A stretch of DNA of 64,000 nucleotides from Ramlibacter ginsenosidimutans (GTDB lineage: Bacteria; Pseudomonadota; Gammaproteobacteria; Burkholderiales; Burkholderiaceae_C): assembly GCF_042678185.1 (NCBI RefSeq), contig NZ_JBHUDQ010000014.1; one strand, given 5' to 3'. The notes under the pieces were generated by a model. The model saw nothing but the letters and a program-made list of their open reading frames with translations, was not told the origin of the DNA and searched no databases. This document shows, piece by piece, positions 23,933 to 32,163 of this stretch. How positions within the stretch are numbered: position 1 is the first letter of the stretch; every line of letters starts with the position of its first letter. Both the position numbers and the translations under genes were made by a program.

Positions 23933-25660
23933 ATGGCGAAGAAGTCCAGGCTCCAGTGGATCGAGGACGAGCGCAACCCGCTGGCGCAGAACCGGATGCT
24001 GTTCCGGTCGCTGCGGCACGACGTGCGACGCGCGGCGCTGTACCGCGACCTCGCGGCGCGTGGATTCCCCGCGCTTGCGTTCAAGAGCGTGCTGCGCATG
24101 CGCAGCAACGCGAGCTGGCCGAGCGAGACCGTGTACCTGCTGACGGCCCGGCAGGACATCGCGCTCGCGCTGCAGCAGGGCAGCGTCAAGCCCTATTCCG
24201 AGCTCGATAGCGGCGGCAGGTTCATGCTGGGCGTGGACGCGCCTGCCGCGCATCGCGACCAACGCGAGAAAGCGGAAAAGGCGCTCGCGTTCCCACCAGC
24301 GCAGATCAATGCCTGCGTCCAGGAAGCGCTGGCGCGGACCATGGTGCTGGCGGAACGGCTGGGAGAGTTCGACCTGGTGCGCGACGTGGCGGAACAGGCC
24401 GCCCTGCGACTGATGTCGATCCTCTTCGGCATGCCAGCAAAAGCCTATTACGTCCTCGAGCAGGGCATGCAAGCGGCGTACACGCGGCTGACCTTCCAGA
24501 TCATCGGCCGGCATTTCGTGGAGAACGACGGCCTGCCGCCACCGGATTCTCGGGCCACCGCGGAAGGGAAGAAGCGGGTGGAACAGGTCGCCCTGGATGC
24601 GGCACAGGGCAAGGACTTTCCCGAATTCTGGGATGAGCACGTGCACGTCGGGAACGCCAGCGGGGCGCTGGCGAAGTCCTTCCCCGGTGACCCGGAGATG
24701 CAGAAGATCGTCATCCTCGGCCTGATCGCGGGGACCGCCGGCAATGTGGCGTCGGCAGTAGCGAACACGATGGACTGGTTCTTTCGGCAAATGTGGCAAG
24801 GAGAGCTGCTCATCGACCGGGCGGGCCGGGCCGCCAGGCGTGACGACGGGGCGGAACTGGACGGACTGGTCGACCTCGCCCTTTCGATGCGCCCGCCGGC
24901 GCCATTTCTCACCCGGGTGACGCGTTCCCCGATGAGAGTGACGGGAATCGACGGCGAGCTGGAACCCGGAACGACACTGCTGCTCGCCCTGGGCGCGGAC
25001 GTGCCCTGCGACTGGTCCCTGGTCTTCGGGGGAGACCTCTCGGGGCCGCCCTACATGCACAGCTGCATCGGCCGCCACCTCGCGTTGCCACTGGTTCGCG
25101 AAACCGTTCGCCAGGTGTTGCGGCTGCCCGGGCTCGCCCGTGTGATCGATCCCGCCACGGGCCGGCCCAAGCCGCTGGTGAAGCAATGGGGAGCTGGCTG
25201 CCTCTCCTTTCCCCTGCGTTATGCGCGCGCTCGGCGCATGAACCAGCAGCCCTTGTTCCTGTCCCTGAAGATCAAGGAGCCGGTCGCCCAGAACGCCCTG
25301 ATCCTGAAGGAGCTGACGCGCGTGGGCGCGCCGGTCGTCGAGCGCGCCCTGGCCGAAGCGAACAACGTGCACTTCGCGTGGTTCGGCCTCATCAAGGGGG
25401 ACACGCACCTGTTCATGTACACCGTGTACGACGGCGACTTCGATGCCTACGTCGAACACTTCGCGATGAAGGTGCCGCTGTTCAACGAGCAGTTCCGTTT
25501 CCTCGAGGGCGCGCCGCCCACGCCCGTGCGCGACCATCCCCGGGAGTTCGTCGAGTTCCTCCGCAAGAACAACAACGCTCCGCTGGGCGGCTATTTCTAC
25601 AGCGCCTATCCCGGCGCCGGCGTGGCGGACATCCAGAACGCAGGGCTGGGCCAGACATGA
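23933..25660 (+). CDS. Atypical cytochrome P450 fused to a peroxidase-associated domain
   Basis: A 575-residue protein without signal peptide. Residues 1 to about 430 are P450-like, with the heme-thiolate Cys378 in YMHSCIGRHLALPLVRE. Two usual P450 features are missing. The I-helix reads LIAGTAGNVA (264-273) with no acid-Thr pair but an Asn at 271, and the K-helix Arg320 lacks its Glu partner (LALSMRPP). Loss of the O2-activating pair is typical of P450s that rearrange or use hydroperoxides. Residues about 435-575 form a separate module with NVHFAWFGLIKGDTHLFM and TVYDGDFDAYVEHF, like small alpha/beta domains found beside DyP and heme peroxidases. Its stop overlaps the DyP start. A GGAGGAG ribosome site precedes the ATG. 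Confidence 0.8.
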   Translation: MAKKSRLQWIEDERNPLAQNRMLFRSLRHDVRRAALYRDLAARGFPALAFKSVLRMRSNASWPSETVYLLTARQDIALALQQGSVKPYSELDSGGRFMLGVDAPAAHRDQREKAEKALAFPPAQINACVQEALARTMVLAERLGEFDLVRDVAEQAALRLMSILFGMPAKAYYVLEQGMQAAYTRLTFQIIGRHFVENDGLPPPDSRATAEGKKRVEQVALDAAQGKDFPEFWDEHVHVGNASGALAKSFPGDPEMQKIVILGLIAGTAGNVASAVANTMDWFFRQMWQGELLIDRAGRAARRDDGAELDGLVDLALSMRPPAPFLTRVTRSPMRVTGIDGELEPGTTLLLALGADVPCDWSLVFGGDLSGPPYMHSCIGRHLALPLVRETVRQVLRLPGLARVIDPATGRPKPLVKQWGAGCLSFPLRYARARRMNQQPLFLSLKIKEPVAQNALILKELTRVGAPVVERALAEANNVHFAWFGLIKGDTHLFMYTVYDGDFDAYVEHFAMKVPLFNEQFRFLEGAPPTPVRDHPREFVEFLRKNNNAPLGGYFYSAYPGAGVADIQNAGLGQT

Positions 25661-27081
25661 GCGCCGCACCCACCGACACCGAACTGGAGCACGAGGCGCA
25701 AGGCCTGCCTCTCACCGGATACGGTGCACGCTATGCGGCGATGCGCAACCTGGTGCTGACGGTGACGAAGCCGGGCGAAGCGCGCAAGTTCCTCGAGAAG
25801 CTCCACGCGTCGGACTGGCTGGACTTCGGCGGCAAGAAGACGGGTTGGCCCGAGGTGGCAGGGGTCAACATCGGCTTCACCTGCGAAGGACTGCGCGTGC
25901 TCGGGGCGCCGAACAGGATCCTCGACCTGTTCAGGAAGAAGTCTCCCGCGTTCGCGGAAGGAGCACCGTTGCGCGGGGCGCGCTACCTGGGTGACGCCGG
26001 CGTGAGCGCGGTCGAACGGTGGAAGAGCGTGTTCCAGCTTCACGCCGCGCACGTGTGGATCGCCATCAATGCAGCCGACGCGCAGGCCCTGGAGCGCGCG
26101 ACGAGCAGCCTGCGCGACCTGGAGGGCGCATCCGGGCTCGCCGGCTGGGGCAGCCGCGATGCCGTGCCGGACGGCGAGCAGCTCTTCGAGGGCGGTGACA
26201 GGGAGAAGCGCTTCGTGCACTTCGGTTTCCGCGACAACCTCACCCAGCCGAGCATCTTCGCGCCCGACGGGAAACTGCCGACGGAGCGGGGCGTGGCGCT
26301 GCCAGCCGGAGACCTTCTGCTCGGTTATCCGAACAGCCAGGAGGCGAATGTCTGGGCCGCCGATGGAACCATGCGCGAGCTCGAGGAGTTCGTTCGCAAC
26401 GGAACCTTCGGCGTCCTGCGCCAGATCGAGCAGGACGAAGCGGCGTTCAACGACTTCCTGGCCGCGCAGTGCAAGGAGTGGAACGGCCGGACCGGCTACT
26501 GGTTCGTGACACCCGACTACTTGAAAGCGAAGCTCTGTGGCCGCTGGCCCGGCGGCGCGCCGATCCAGCCGGAGGACCTTGAGGAGCCAGCGGACTGGAG
26601 CCCCGGTGGTCCGGATTTCGACTTCACCCAGGACAAGGATGGCTTCGGCTGCCCCTTCGGCGCCCACATCCGCCGGGCCAACCCGCGCAAGGATCCGCTG
26701 ATGCCGCCGGTGCAACGCCCGCTGTTCCGCCGCAGCATCCCCTACGGACCGCGCTACCAGGCGGGGACGGAGAGCGCCGAGCGCGGACTGATCGGCGTCT
26801 TCTTCTGCGCACACATCGACGAACAGTTCGAGCTGCTCGTCTCGGAATGGCTGGAGAAGAACCCGCTGGGACCGAAGAACACCGGGCGCGCGAAGGACCC
26901 GCTCTCCGCACATCACGACGGGGCGGACGCGGCGTTCCACATCCCCCTGCAGCGCGCCGCGCCGATCGTGCTGAAAGGCTTTCGGGACTTCGTGCACACA
27001 CGCGGCACCCTCTATGCGCTGTTCCCGAGCCGAAGCGCACTGCAGGCCATCGCTGGTGGTGGATCGTGGAGGACGCCATGA
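25657..27081 (+). CDS. DyP-type heme peroxidase (divergent)
   Basis: A 474-residue dye-decolourising peroxidase homologue with no export signal. The heme-proximal His337 sits in the strongly conserved CPFGAHIRRANPR. The distal motif, normally GxxDG, reads FGFRDNLTQP, keeping the catalytic Asp193 but with Asn194 for Gly. A distal Arg is probably in FRRSIPYGP. The length is that of long C/D-type DyPs. ATGA overlaps at both ends couple it to the P450-fusion and patatin genes, so the three enzymes are probably made in fixed ratio. It would use a peroxide, possibly a lipid hydroperoxide, as oxidant; that is inferred. No encapsulin-type C-terminal tag was recognised. Confidence 0.87.
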   Translation: MSAAPTDTELEHEAQGLPLTGYGARYAAMRNLVLTVTKPGEARKFLEKLHASDWLDFGGKKTGWPEVAGVNIGFTCEGLRVLGAPNRILDLFRKKSPAFAEGAPLRGARYLGDAGVSAVERWKSVFQLHAAHVWIAINAADAQALERATSSLRDLEGASGLAGWGSRDAVPDGEQLFEGGDREKRFVHFGFRDNLTQPSIFAPDGKLPTERGVALPAGDLLLGYPNSQEANVWAADGTMRELEEFVRNGTFGVLRQIEQDEAAFNDFLAAQCKEWNGRTGYWFVTPDYLKAKLCGRWPGGAPIQPEDLEEPADWSPGGPDFDFTQDKDGFGCPFGAHIRRANPRKDPLMPPVQRPLFRRSIPYGPRYQAGTESAERGLIGVFFCAHIDEQFELLVSEWLEKNPLGPKNTGRAKDPLSAHHDGADAAFHIPLQRAAPIVLKGFRDFVHTRGTLYALFPSRSALQAIAGGGSWRTP

Positions 27082-29093
27082 CCGAGACAGGGGAGCAGGA
27101 AGCGGCCGCTGGCGCGGACGGCGCGAACGCCGCAGGCGCGCCGGGCGACTGGATGGACGCGCCGGCCGACCGCTTCTGCGACGTCGTGATGGAGGGCGGC
27201 GTCACCAGCGGCATCATCTACGCGTCGGCGGTCGTCGAACTCGCACGCCAGTACCGGTTCCAGAGCATCGGCGGCAGTTCCATCGGCGCTTTCGCCGCCG
27301 CCCTCGCGGCGGCCGCGGAGTACCGGCGGCGTCACGGCAGCGGCGAAGGTTTCAAGGAGCTCGACGCACTGCCCGAGAAGCTCGCCGCCGTGCGCAAGGG
27401 GCGAACCCAGCTCGAGCGACTATTCCAGCCGCAGCCCGGCACCCGCAGGCTGTTCCAGATTTTCCTCTCCACGCTGAACAACAAGAGCGGCGTGCGGTAC
27501 GCGGCTGCGGGATTGCGGGAAGCGGTCCACCAGTACCGTCGTCGCGTGATCCTGCTGGCGGTCGTCCTGCTCGCGATCGTGCTGGTCGGCCCGTTGCTCT
27601 CGGTGCTCGAATGCGCGCGTTCGTGGGCCGGGCCGGGTTCGCCGGCCTGGCCGGCCTGGCTGAATTGGTTCACCTGCTCCTTCACGGGGCTGTCCTGGAT
27701 CGCCGCCGCACTGCTGGCGGTGGGGATTGCCGTGGTGGGCGGCGTGCTCTCCGGCGTCGTCCAGGACTTCACGCGCAGTGTCGTTCCCAACGGCTTCGGC
27801 TTGTGCCGGGGCTGGGATCCGGACAAACCGAAGTCGCTGGATCTTGCCGCCTTCCTCCATGTGTCGATCCAGAAGGTGGCCGGCCGCGACCCATCCAGCG
27901 ATCAACCCCTCACCTTCCGCGATCTCTGGAACGCGCCCGGCTCGCCGGGCCAGATGCTGGGCTTCCAGAGAACGGACCAGCGCGCACGGTCCATCAACCT
28001 CGAGGTGTATTCGAGCAACCTCTCGCAAGGGCGCCCGTACCGCTTCCCGCTGGACGAAGAGGAGGACATGGGGCGGCTCTTCTTTCGGACAGAGGAACTG
28101 GAGCGGTATTTCCCGGCGGAACTCGTGCGCTACCTGGCCGCCGTTTCCACGCCGTACGCGCCGCGCAGCAGCCTGGATCCGCCGGCGGGCGGCGATTACG
28201 CGGACCTGCTGGAACTGCCCATCGAGGACATGCCCATCGTCGTGGCCGCGCGCCTGGCCATGAGCTTTCCGCTCCTGATCTCCGCGGTGCCTTTGCACGC
28301 GGTCGACCACTCACGGCGCAGCATCGAGCGATGCTGGATGTCCGATGGCGGACTCTGTTCCAACTTCCCCATCCACCTGTTCGACAGCTTCCTGCCGATG
28401 TGGCCGACGTTCGGCATTTCGCTCAACACGCGCGACCGGGGCTCGGCGCGCCACGTCTGGCTTCCGAGGTTCCACACCAGCGGGCGCGGCGACCGCTGGG
28501 ACCACGCGCCGGAGGAATCCACATGGCGGCTCTTTGCCTTCCTGGTGAGTATCTGGAAGACCACCTGGCACTGGAATGACAGCACGATGATGCGCATGCC
28601 CGGCGTGCGCGACCGGGTGGTTCGCATCTATCTCGATCCCGGAGAAGGCGGCGTCAACATCAGGATGAGCGCGGAGAAGATCCGGCGGCTCGGCGAGAAG
28701 TACGGCAAGCCCGCAGCCGAAGACTTCATCCGCAAGTTCGTCGATCACCAAGCCAGGGGCTGGCGGGAGCATCGCTGGGTCCGGTTCAACACCCTGCTGG
28801 TCGCGCTGCGCGACCGGATGGAGAATTTCGGGAAGGCAGTCGATCTCGACCGGCATACGGAACCGCTAGTCCCCCAGATCCGGGATGCGGAGAAGGAAGC
28901 TCCGCTGCGGCGGGATCCCAACCACGTGAAGCCGTGGCCTTCGGAAATCCCCCTCAATGCGAAGCAGGTCCGGGAACTGCTCACGCTCGTTGCCGCGCTG
29001 CGCCAGTTGGAGCGTGCGTTCGACGATGCCGGCGACACCCGCCCCTATCGCGCCGTGCCACGACCCAGCCTGCGCATCCGCCATCCGACCTGA
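27078..29093 (+). CDS. Patatin-like phospholipase with inserted membrane segments
   Basis: A 671-residue patatin-family acyl hydrolase. The nucleophile elbow GGSSIGAF places Ser68 in the GxSxG motif, and the catalytic Asp423 is in MSDGGLCSNFPIHLF (DGG/A motif). The entry CDVVMEGGVTSGI (about 34-46) is the oxyanion-type loop. Between Ser and Asp lies a long insertion with two hydrophobic helices (about 157-178 and 207-228), so the enzyme is probably anchored in the inner membrane with its active site at the lipid surface. It would release fatty acids from phospholipid. The start overlaps the DyP stop (ATGA). It is the last gene of the cluster, 46 bases before a convergent gene. Confidence 0.85.
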   Translation: MTETGEQEAAAGADGANAAGAPGDWMDAPADRFCDVVMEGGVTSGIIYASAVVELARQYRFQSIGGSSIGAFAAALAAAAEYRRRHGSGEGFKELDALPEKLAAVRKGRTQLERLFQPQPGTRRLFQIFLSTLNNKSGVRYAAAGLREAVHQYRRRVILLAVVLLAIVLVGPLLSVLECARSWAGPGSPAWPAWLNWFTCSFTGLSWIAAALLAVGIAVVGGVLSGVVQDFTRSVVPNGFGLCRGWDPDKPKSLDLAAFLHVSIQKVAGRDPSSDQPLTFRDLWNAPGSPGQMLGFQRTDQRARSINLEVYSSNLSQGRPYRFPLDEEEDMGRLFFRTEELERYFPAELVRYLAAVSTPYAPRSSLDPPAGGDYADLLELPIEDMPIVVAARLAMSFPLLISAVPLHAVDHSRRSIERCWMSDGGLCSNFPIHLFDSFLPMWPTFGISLNTRDRGSARHVWLPRFHTSGRGDRWDHAPEESTWRLFAFLVSIWKTTWHWNDSTMMRMPGVRDRVVRIYLDPGEGGVNIRMSAEKIRRLGEKYGKPAAEDFIRKFVDHQARGWREHRWVRFNTLLVALRDRMENFGKAVDLDRHTEPLVPQIRDAEKEAPLRRDPNHVKPWPSEIPLNAKQVRELLTLVAALRQLERAFDDAGDTRPYRAVPRPSLRIRHPT

Positions 29094-29139
29094 AGCCCGC
29101 GAGGGACTTTCCCGGTCTTCCCAGCAACGAGCATTCCTT

Positions 29140-29808
29140 TCAATAGGTCCCGACCTCGATCGGCTGTTCGCGCTCGATGGCGCGCAGCCGCCGCGCCCAG
29201 GCATCGAGCCACGCTTTGCGCTGGGCAGCGTCGACGCGCGCAGCACCGAAGTGCACCTGCGGCGCCAGCACCGAGTAACCCTCGAACGCCAGCATGCCAC
29301 GCTGGATGGGCCGCAGGATCGCGTCGAGGTCGCCGTTGAAGCCGCCGCGCTCGTACGCGGGCTGCGGGCCGCCGGTAGTCAGCGACAGCAGGGCGCGCCG
29401 GCCGCGGAACTTGCCCGTTTCGTAGATGTGGCCGCCGCCGTAGGTCCGGCCCATCGCGAACACGCGGTCCACCCAGCCTTTGAGGATCGCGGGCAGGCCG
29501 AACCACCAGAGCGGGAACTGCCAGATCATCAGGTCGGCGGCTTCCATCTTTGCGAGCTCCGCCTCCACCTCGGGAGCGAAGCCGGCGTGCTCGCTGGCAT
29601 GCAGTTCCTCCGCCTGCAGCTTCAGGTAGTCCGGGTCGTGCACGGTCGTGAAGTTGCGCCGGCTGGAAACCGGATCGAAGCCCATGCGATAGAGGTCGCT
29701 GGTGGCCACCTCGTGGCCGGCACCGCGCAGGGTGTCGACGGCCGTGTCGAACAGCGCGCCGTTGAAGCTGCGGGGCTCGGGATGGGCGAGGACGATGAAG
29801 ATCTTCAT
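29140..29808 (-). CDS. NAD(P)H:quinone oxidoreductase, flavodoxin-like fold
   Basis: A 222-residue FMN/FAD-binding flavodoxin-like protein of the NQO1/KefF/YwrO group. It opens with MKIFIVLAHPEPRSFNGAL, the phosphate-binding strand and loop, and has the family motif FPLWWFGLPAILKGWVDRVF near residue 100. It would reduce quinones by two electrons, avoiding radicals. I prefer the ATG at 29808; an in-frame GTG at 29823 overlaps the SDR stop as GTGA and would add five residues. It forms an operon with the SDR gene under the divergent LysR. Confidence 0.93.
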   Translation of the reverse strand: MKIFIVLAHPEPRSFNGALFDTAVDTLRGAGHEVATSDLYRMGFDPVSSRRNFTTVHDPDYLKLQAEELHASEHAGFAPEVEAELAKMEAADLMIWQFPLWWFGLPAILKGWVDRVFAMGRTYGGGHIYETGKFRGRRALLSLTTGGPQPAYERGGFNGDLDAILRPIQRGMLAFEGYSVLAPQVHFGAARVDAAQRKAWLDAWARRLRAIEREQPIEVGTY

Positions 29809-29819
29809 GCCTGGCCGAC

Positions 29820-30542
29820 TCACAAGGGCATCCGCGCGCCGCCGTCGATGTCGAGCAGCACGCCGGTGGCGAAGGTGTTCGCAAGCAGCAGTTCGACCGC
29901 GGCGGCGATGTCTTCGCTGCGGCCCACGCGGCCCACCGGCAGCGATTTGGCAGCGCCGGCGAACATGCCGGCCTTGGCCTCTGCCGGCATGCCGTCGTAC
30001 GCCGGCGTGTCGACGAGGCCGGGCGAAATCACGTTCACGCGCAGCGGCGCCAGTTCGCGCGCCAGCGTCTGGGCCATTTGCGTGATGCCGCCGTTGATGG
30101 CCGCCAAGCCGGCGGTGCCATTCATGGCGACCCGGGACGCAGCGCCCGTGAGCATCACCACGGAGCCGTCCTTGCGCAGGATAGGCAACGCCGCTTGCAG
30201 CGATTGCCAGTAGCCGAGCAGCTTGGTGTCGAAGGCACGGCGCAGCGCCTCAGGCGTGGTGTGGGCGAAGGGGCCCCAGGCCGCCGTTCCGCCAGCGGCG
30301 AGCACCAGGTGATCCAGGCGGCCGACGCGGGCCATCAGGGCCGCCAGCGATTTCGGATCGGTGCAGTCGGCCGCGATGCCGGCCGCCTTGCCCCCCAGCG
30401 ACTGGACGGCCGCCTGCAGGCGCGCCGCGTCGCGGCCGGCAATGAAGACGTCGGCGCCGGCGCGGACCAGTTGCTGGGCGCTGGCCAGGCCCATGCCGCT
30501 GGAGCCGCCAATGATGAGGATGCGTTGTTGTGCGAGTGACAT
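29820..30542 (-). CDS. SDR-fold protein lacking the catalytic Tyr/Lys
   Basis: A 240-residue short-chain dehydrogenase-fold protein. The nucleotide motif IIGGSSGMGLA (10-20) and the C-terminal ISPGLVDTPAYDG are normal. The YxxxK pair is absent: the expected positions hold Leu146 and Asn150 in GTAGLAAINGG. It may bind NAD(P)H without classic dehydrogenase activity, or use other residues. It starts 99 bases from the divergent LysR gene and is followed directly by the quinone reductase gene. Role unknown. Confidence 0.88.
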   Translation of the reverse strand: MSLAQQRILIIGGSSGMGLASAQQLVRAGADVFIAGRDAARLQAAVQSLGGKAAGIAADCTDPKSLAALMARVGRLDHLVLAAGGTAAWGPFAHTTPEALRRAFDTKLLGYWQSLQAALPILRKDGSVVMLTGAASRVAMNGTAGLAAINGGITQMAQTLARELAPLRVNVISPGLVDTPAYDGMPAEAKAGMFAGAAKSLPVGRVGRSEDIAAAVELLLANTFATGVLLDIDGGARMPL

Positions 30543-30598
30543 GAAGGCCTCTGATGCGAAGTGGATGGGATGCAGGAAGTGTGGGTGCGCGTGATCAA

Positions 30599-30626
30599 TT
30601 CGTAAAATGGATGCTCGTTATACGAA
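30599..30626. promoter_or_regulatory. LysR-type operator region
   Basis: TTCGTA (30599-30604) and TACGAA (30621-30626) form an inverted repeat with a 16-base spacer, and TCGT-tat-ACGA (30615-30625) forms a tighter one overlapping the right arm. The region is AT-rich, lies in the 99-base divergent gap and abuts the LysR start. This is the usual place and shape for a LysR autoregulatory and activation site. Confidence 0.5.
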
Positions 30627-30641
30627 CAATCCAAGGCTTCT

Positions 30642-31562
30642 ATGGAGCGGCTTCCTGCACGCCTGGACCTGAACCTGCTGCTGTCCCTCGACGTGTTGCT
30701 GGCCGAGCGCCATGTCACGCGGGCGGCCGCCCGGCTGGGCCTGTCGCAGCCGGCACTGTCAGCCCAGCTCAGGCAGCTGCGCGATGCGTTCGGCGATCCA
30801 CTGCTCGTGCCGTCGACTGCGCGCGGCATGACGCTCACCGCGCGCGCGGAGGCGCTGCGTGAGCCGCTACGGGAGGTGCTGGCGGGCGTCTCAGGCCTCC
30901 TTGCAAGCAGCCGCGGTTTCGATCCGCTCACCGCGCGCGAGCGCTTGCGCATCGCCGCAACCGACGCCATCCACAGCATCGCCACCACGCCGCTGGCGAC
31001 CCGGCTGCAAACGCTGGCCCCTCACTGCCAGTTGGCCATGCATGCAGTGGACCTGCGCTCGGTCACCGAGCAACTCGCCGCGGGCGAGCTCGATTTGCTG
31101 CTGGCCACGCCGGGCGCGGTCCCGCCGGCCTTGCATGCCCGCAAGCTCTACGAAGAGACTTTCCTCTGCGTGCTGCGCAAGGACCATCCGGCGGCGGCGC
31201 GGCCGCTGGACCTCGACACCTTCTGCTCCCTCTCGCACGCGATGGTTTCGCCGGCGGGCGGTGGGTTCGTCGGGGCAGTCGACGACGTGCTCGCAGCCCT
31301 GGGCCGCAGCCGCACAGTGCAGGTGTCCGTGAACAGCTTCCTGCTGGTGCCGGCCTTGGTCGAAGCCTCCGACCTGGTTGCCACGGTCCCGGCGCGGCTG
31401 GCCCGGCGCTGGAACGCAAGCCTGGCAGTGCTGTCCCCGCCTTGCGAGGTTCCGGGTTTCAGCGTCTCCATGGCGTGGCATCCGCGCACACACGCGGACC
31501 CTGCGCACATCTGGCTGCGGGACACCTTGCGCGAAGCGGTCGCCGCGGACCAGCAGGCCTGA
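30642..31562 (+). CDS. LysR-family transcriptional regulator
   Basis: A 306-residue LysR regulator. The winged HTH spans about residues 8-66 with TRAAARLGLSQPALSAQLRQLRD split over the recognition helix. The DLNLLLSLDVLLAERHVT opening is typical of the NodD/PcpR-like subgroup. The effector domain (about 90-300) has IAATDAIHSIATTPL. It is divergent from the SDR and quinone-reductase genes and likely activates them in response to a quinone- or phenol-like signal; the signal is inferred. It ends before the terminator of the second tRNA-fMet. Confidence 0.92.
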   Translation: MERLPARLDLNLLLSLDVLLAERHVTRAAARLGLSQPALSAQLRQLRDAFGDPLLVPSTARGMTLTARAEALREPLREVLAGVSGLLASSRGFDPLTARERLRIAATDAIHSIATTPLATRLQTLAPHCQLAMHAVDLRSVTEQLAAGELDLLLATPGAVPPALHARKLYEETFLCVLRKDHPAAARPLDLDTFCSLSHAMVSPAGGGFVGAVDDVLAALGRSRTVQVSVNSFLLVPALVEASDLVATVPARLARRWNASLAVLSPPCEVPGFSVSMAWHPRTHADPAHIWLRDTLREAVAADQQA

Positions 31563-31580
31563 TCGTTTCCACCGCCCCAA

Positions 31581-31610
31581 AGAAAAACGCCCGGTGAAAA
31601 CCGGGCGTTT
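31581..31610 (-). terminator. Rho-independent terminator after tRNA-fMet copy 2
   Basis: AAACGCCCGG (31585-31594) and CCGGGCGTTT (31601-31610) pair perfectly around a 6-base loop, and the minus-strand transcript continues TTCTTT. It lies four bases past the tRNA CCA end and may also serve the LysR gene coming from the other side, since the stem is flanked by A and T runs. Confidence 0.88.
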
Positions 31611-31614
31611 GAAT

Positions 31615-31691
<77 letters not shown>

Positions 31692-31699
31692 TCAGATTC

Positions 31700-32095
31700 T
31701 TATTCGGCGGCCTGGTCACCGGCCGCTTCGGTGGGCTCGGGACGGTCCACCAGTTCGACCAGCGCCATCGGCGCGTTGTCGCCGACGCGGAAGCCCATCT
31801 TCAGGATGCGCGTGTAGCCGCCCGGGCGCGTCTGGTAGCGCGGGCCAAGTTCGTTGAACAGCTTGGAGACGATATCCCGATCGCGCAGGCGGTCGAACGC
31901 CAGGCGCTTGTTCGCCAGGCTGGGTTCCTTGGCCAGCGTGATCATCGGTTCGACGACGCGACGCAGTTCCTTGGCCTTGGGGACCGTGGTCTTGATGGCT
32001 TCGTGCTGGAGCAGCGAGACCATCATGTTGCGCAGCATCGCGAGGCGGTGCTCGCTGGTGCGGTTCAGTTTGCGGAGGCCGTGTCCGTGACGCAT
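31700..32095 (-). CDS. rplQ: 50S ribosomal protein L17
   Basis: A 131-residue L17, with the family opening MRHGHGLRKLNRTSEHR and the TTVPKAKELRRVVEPMIT segment. It sits near the peptide exit tunnel. The C-terminus carries a short acidic tail (EPTEAAGDQAAE), common in betaproteobacteria. It is the last protein gene of the alpha operon, 68 bases after rpoA, with tRNA-fMet following. Confidence 0.98.
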   Translation of the reverse strand: MRHGHGLRKLNRTSEHRLAMLRNMMVSLLQHEAIKTTVPKAKELRRVVEPMITLAKEPSLANKRLAFDRLRDRDIVSKLFNELGPRYQTRPGGYTRILKMGFRVGDNAPMALVELVDRPEPTEAAGDQAAE

Positions 32096-32163
32096 GGTGT
32101 GTTCCTTTCCTTATCTAAAGGCAGCCGTGTCAGGTACTGCCAGTTCACCATTGAGGTTTCGAA

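Noticed and set aside
19267..24189. A 1640-codon open frame on the minus strand opposite the cyclase/ATPase gene
   Set aside because: It is a GC-rich shadow frame: His/Arg/Gln/Ala-rich composition, no domain, and it runs across the promoter gap and two well-supported genes.
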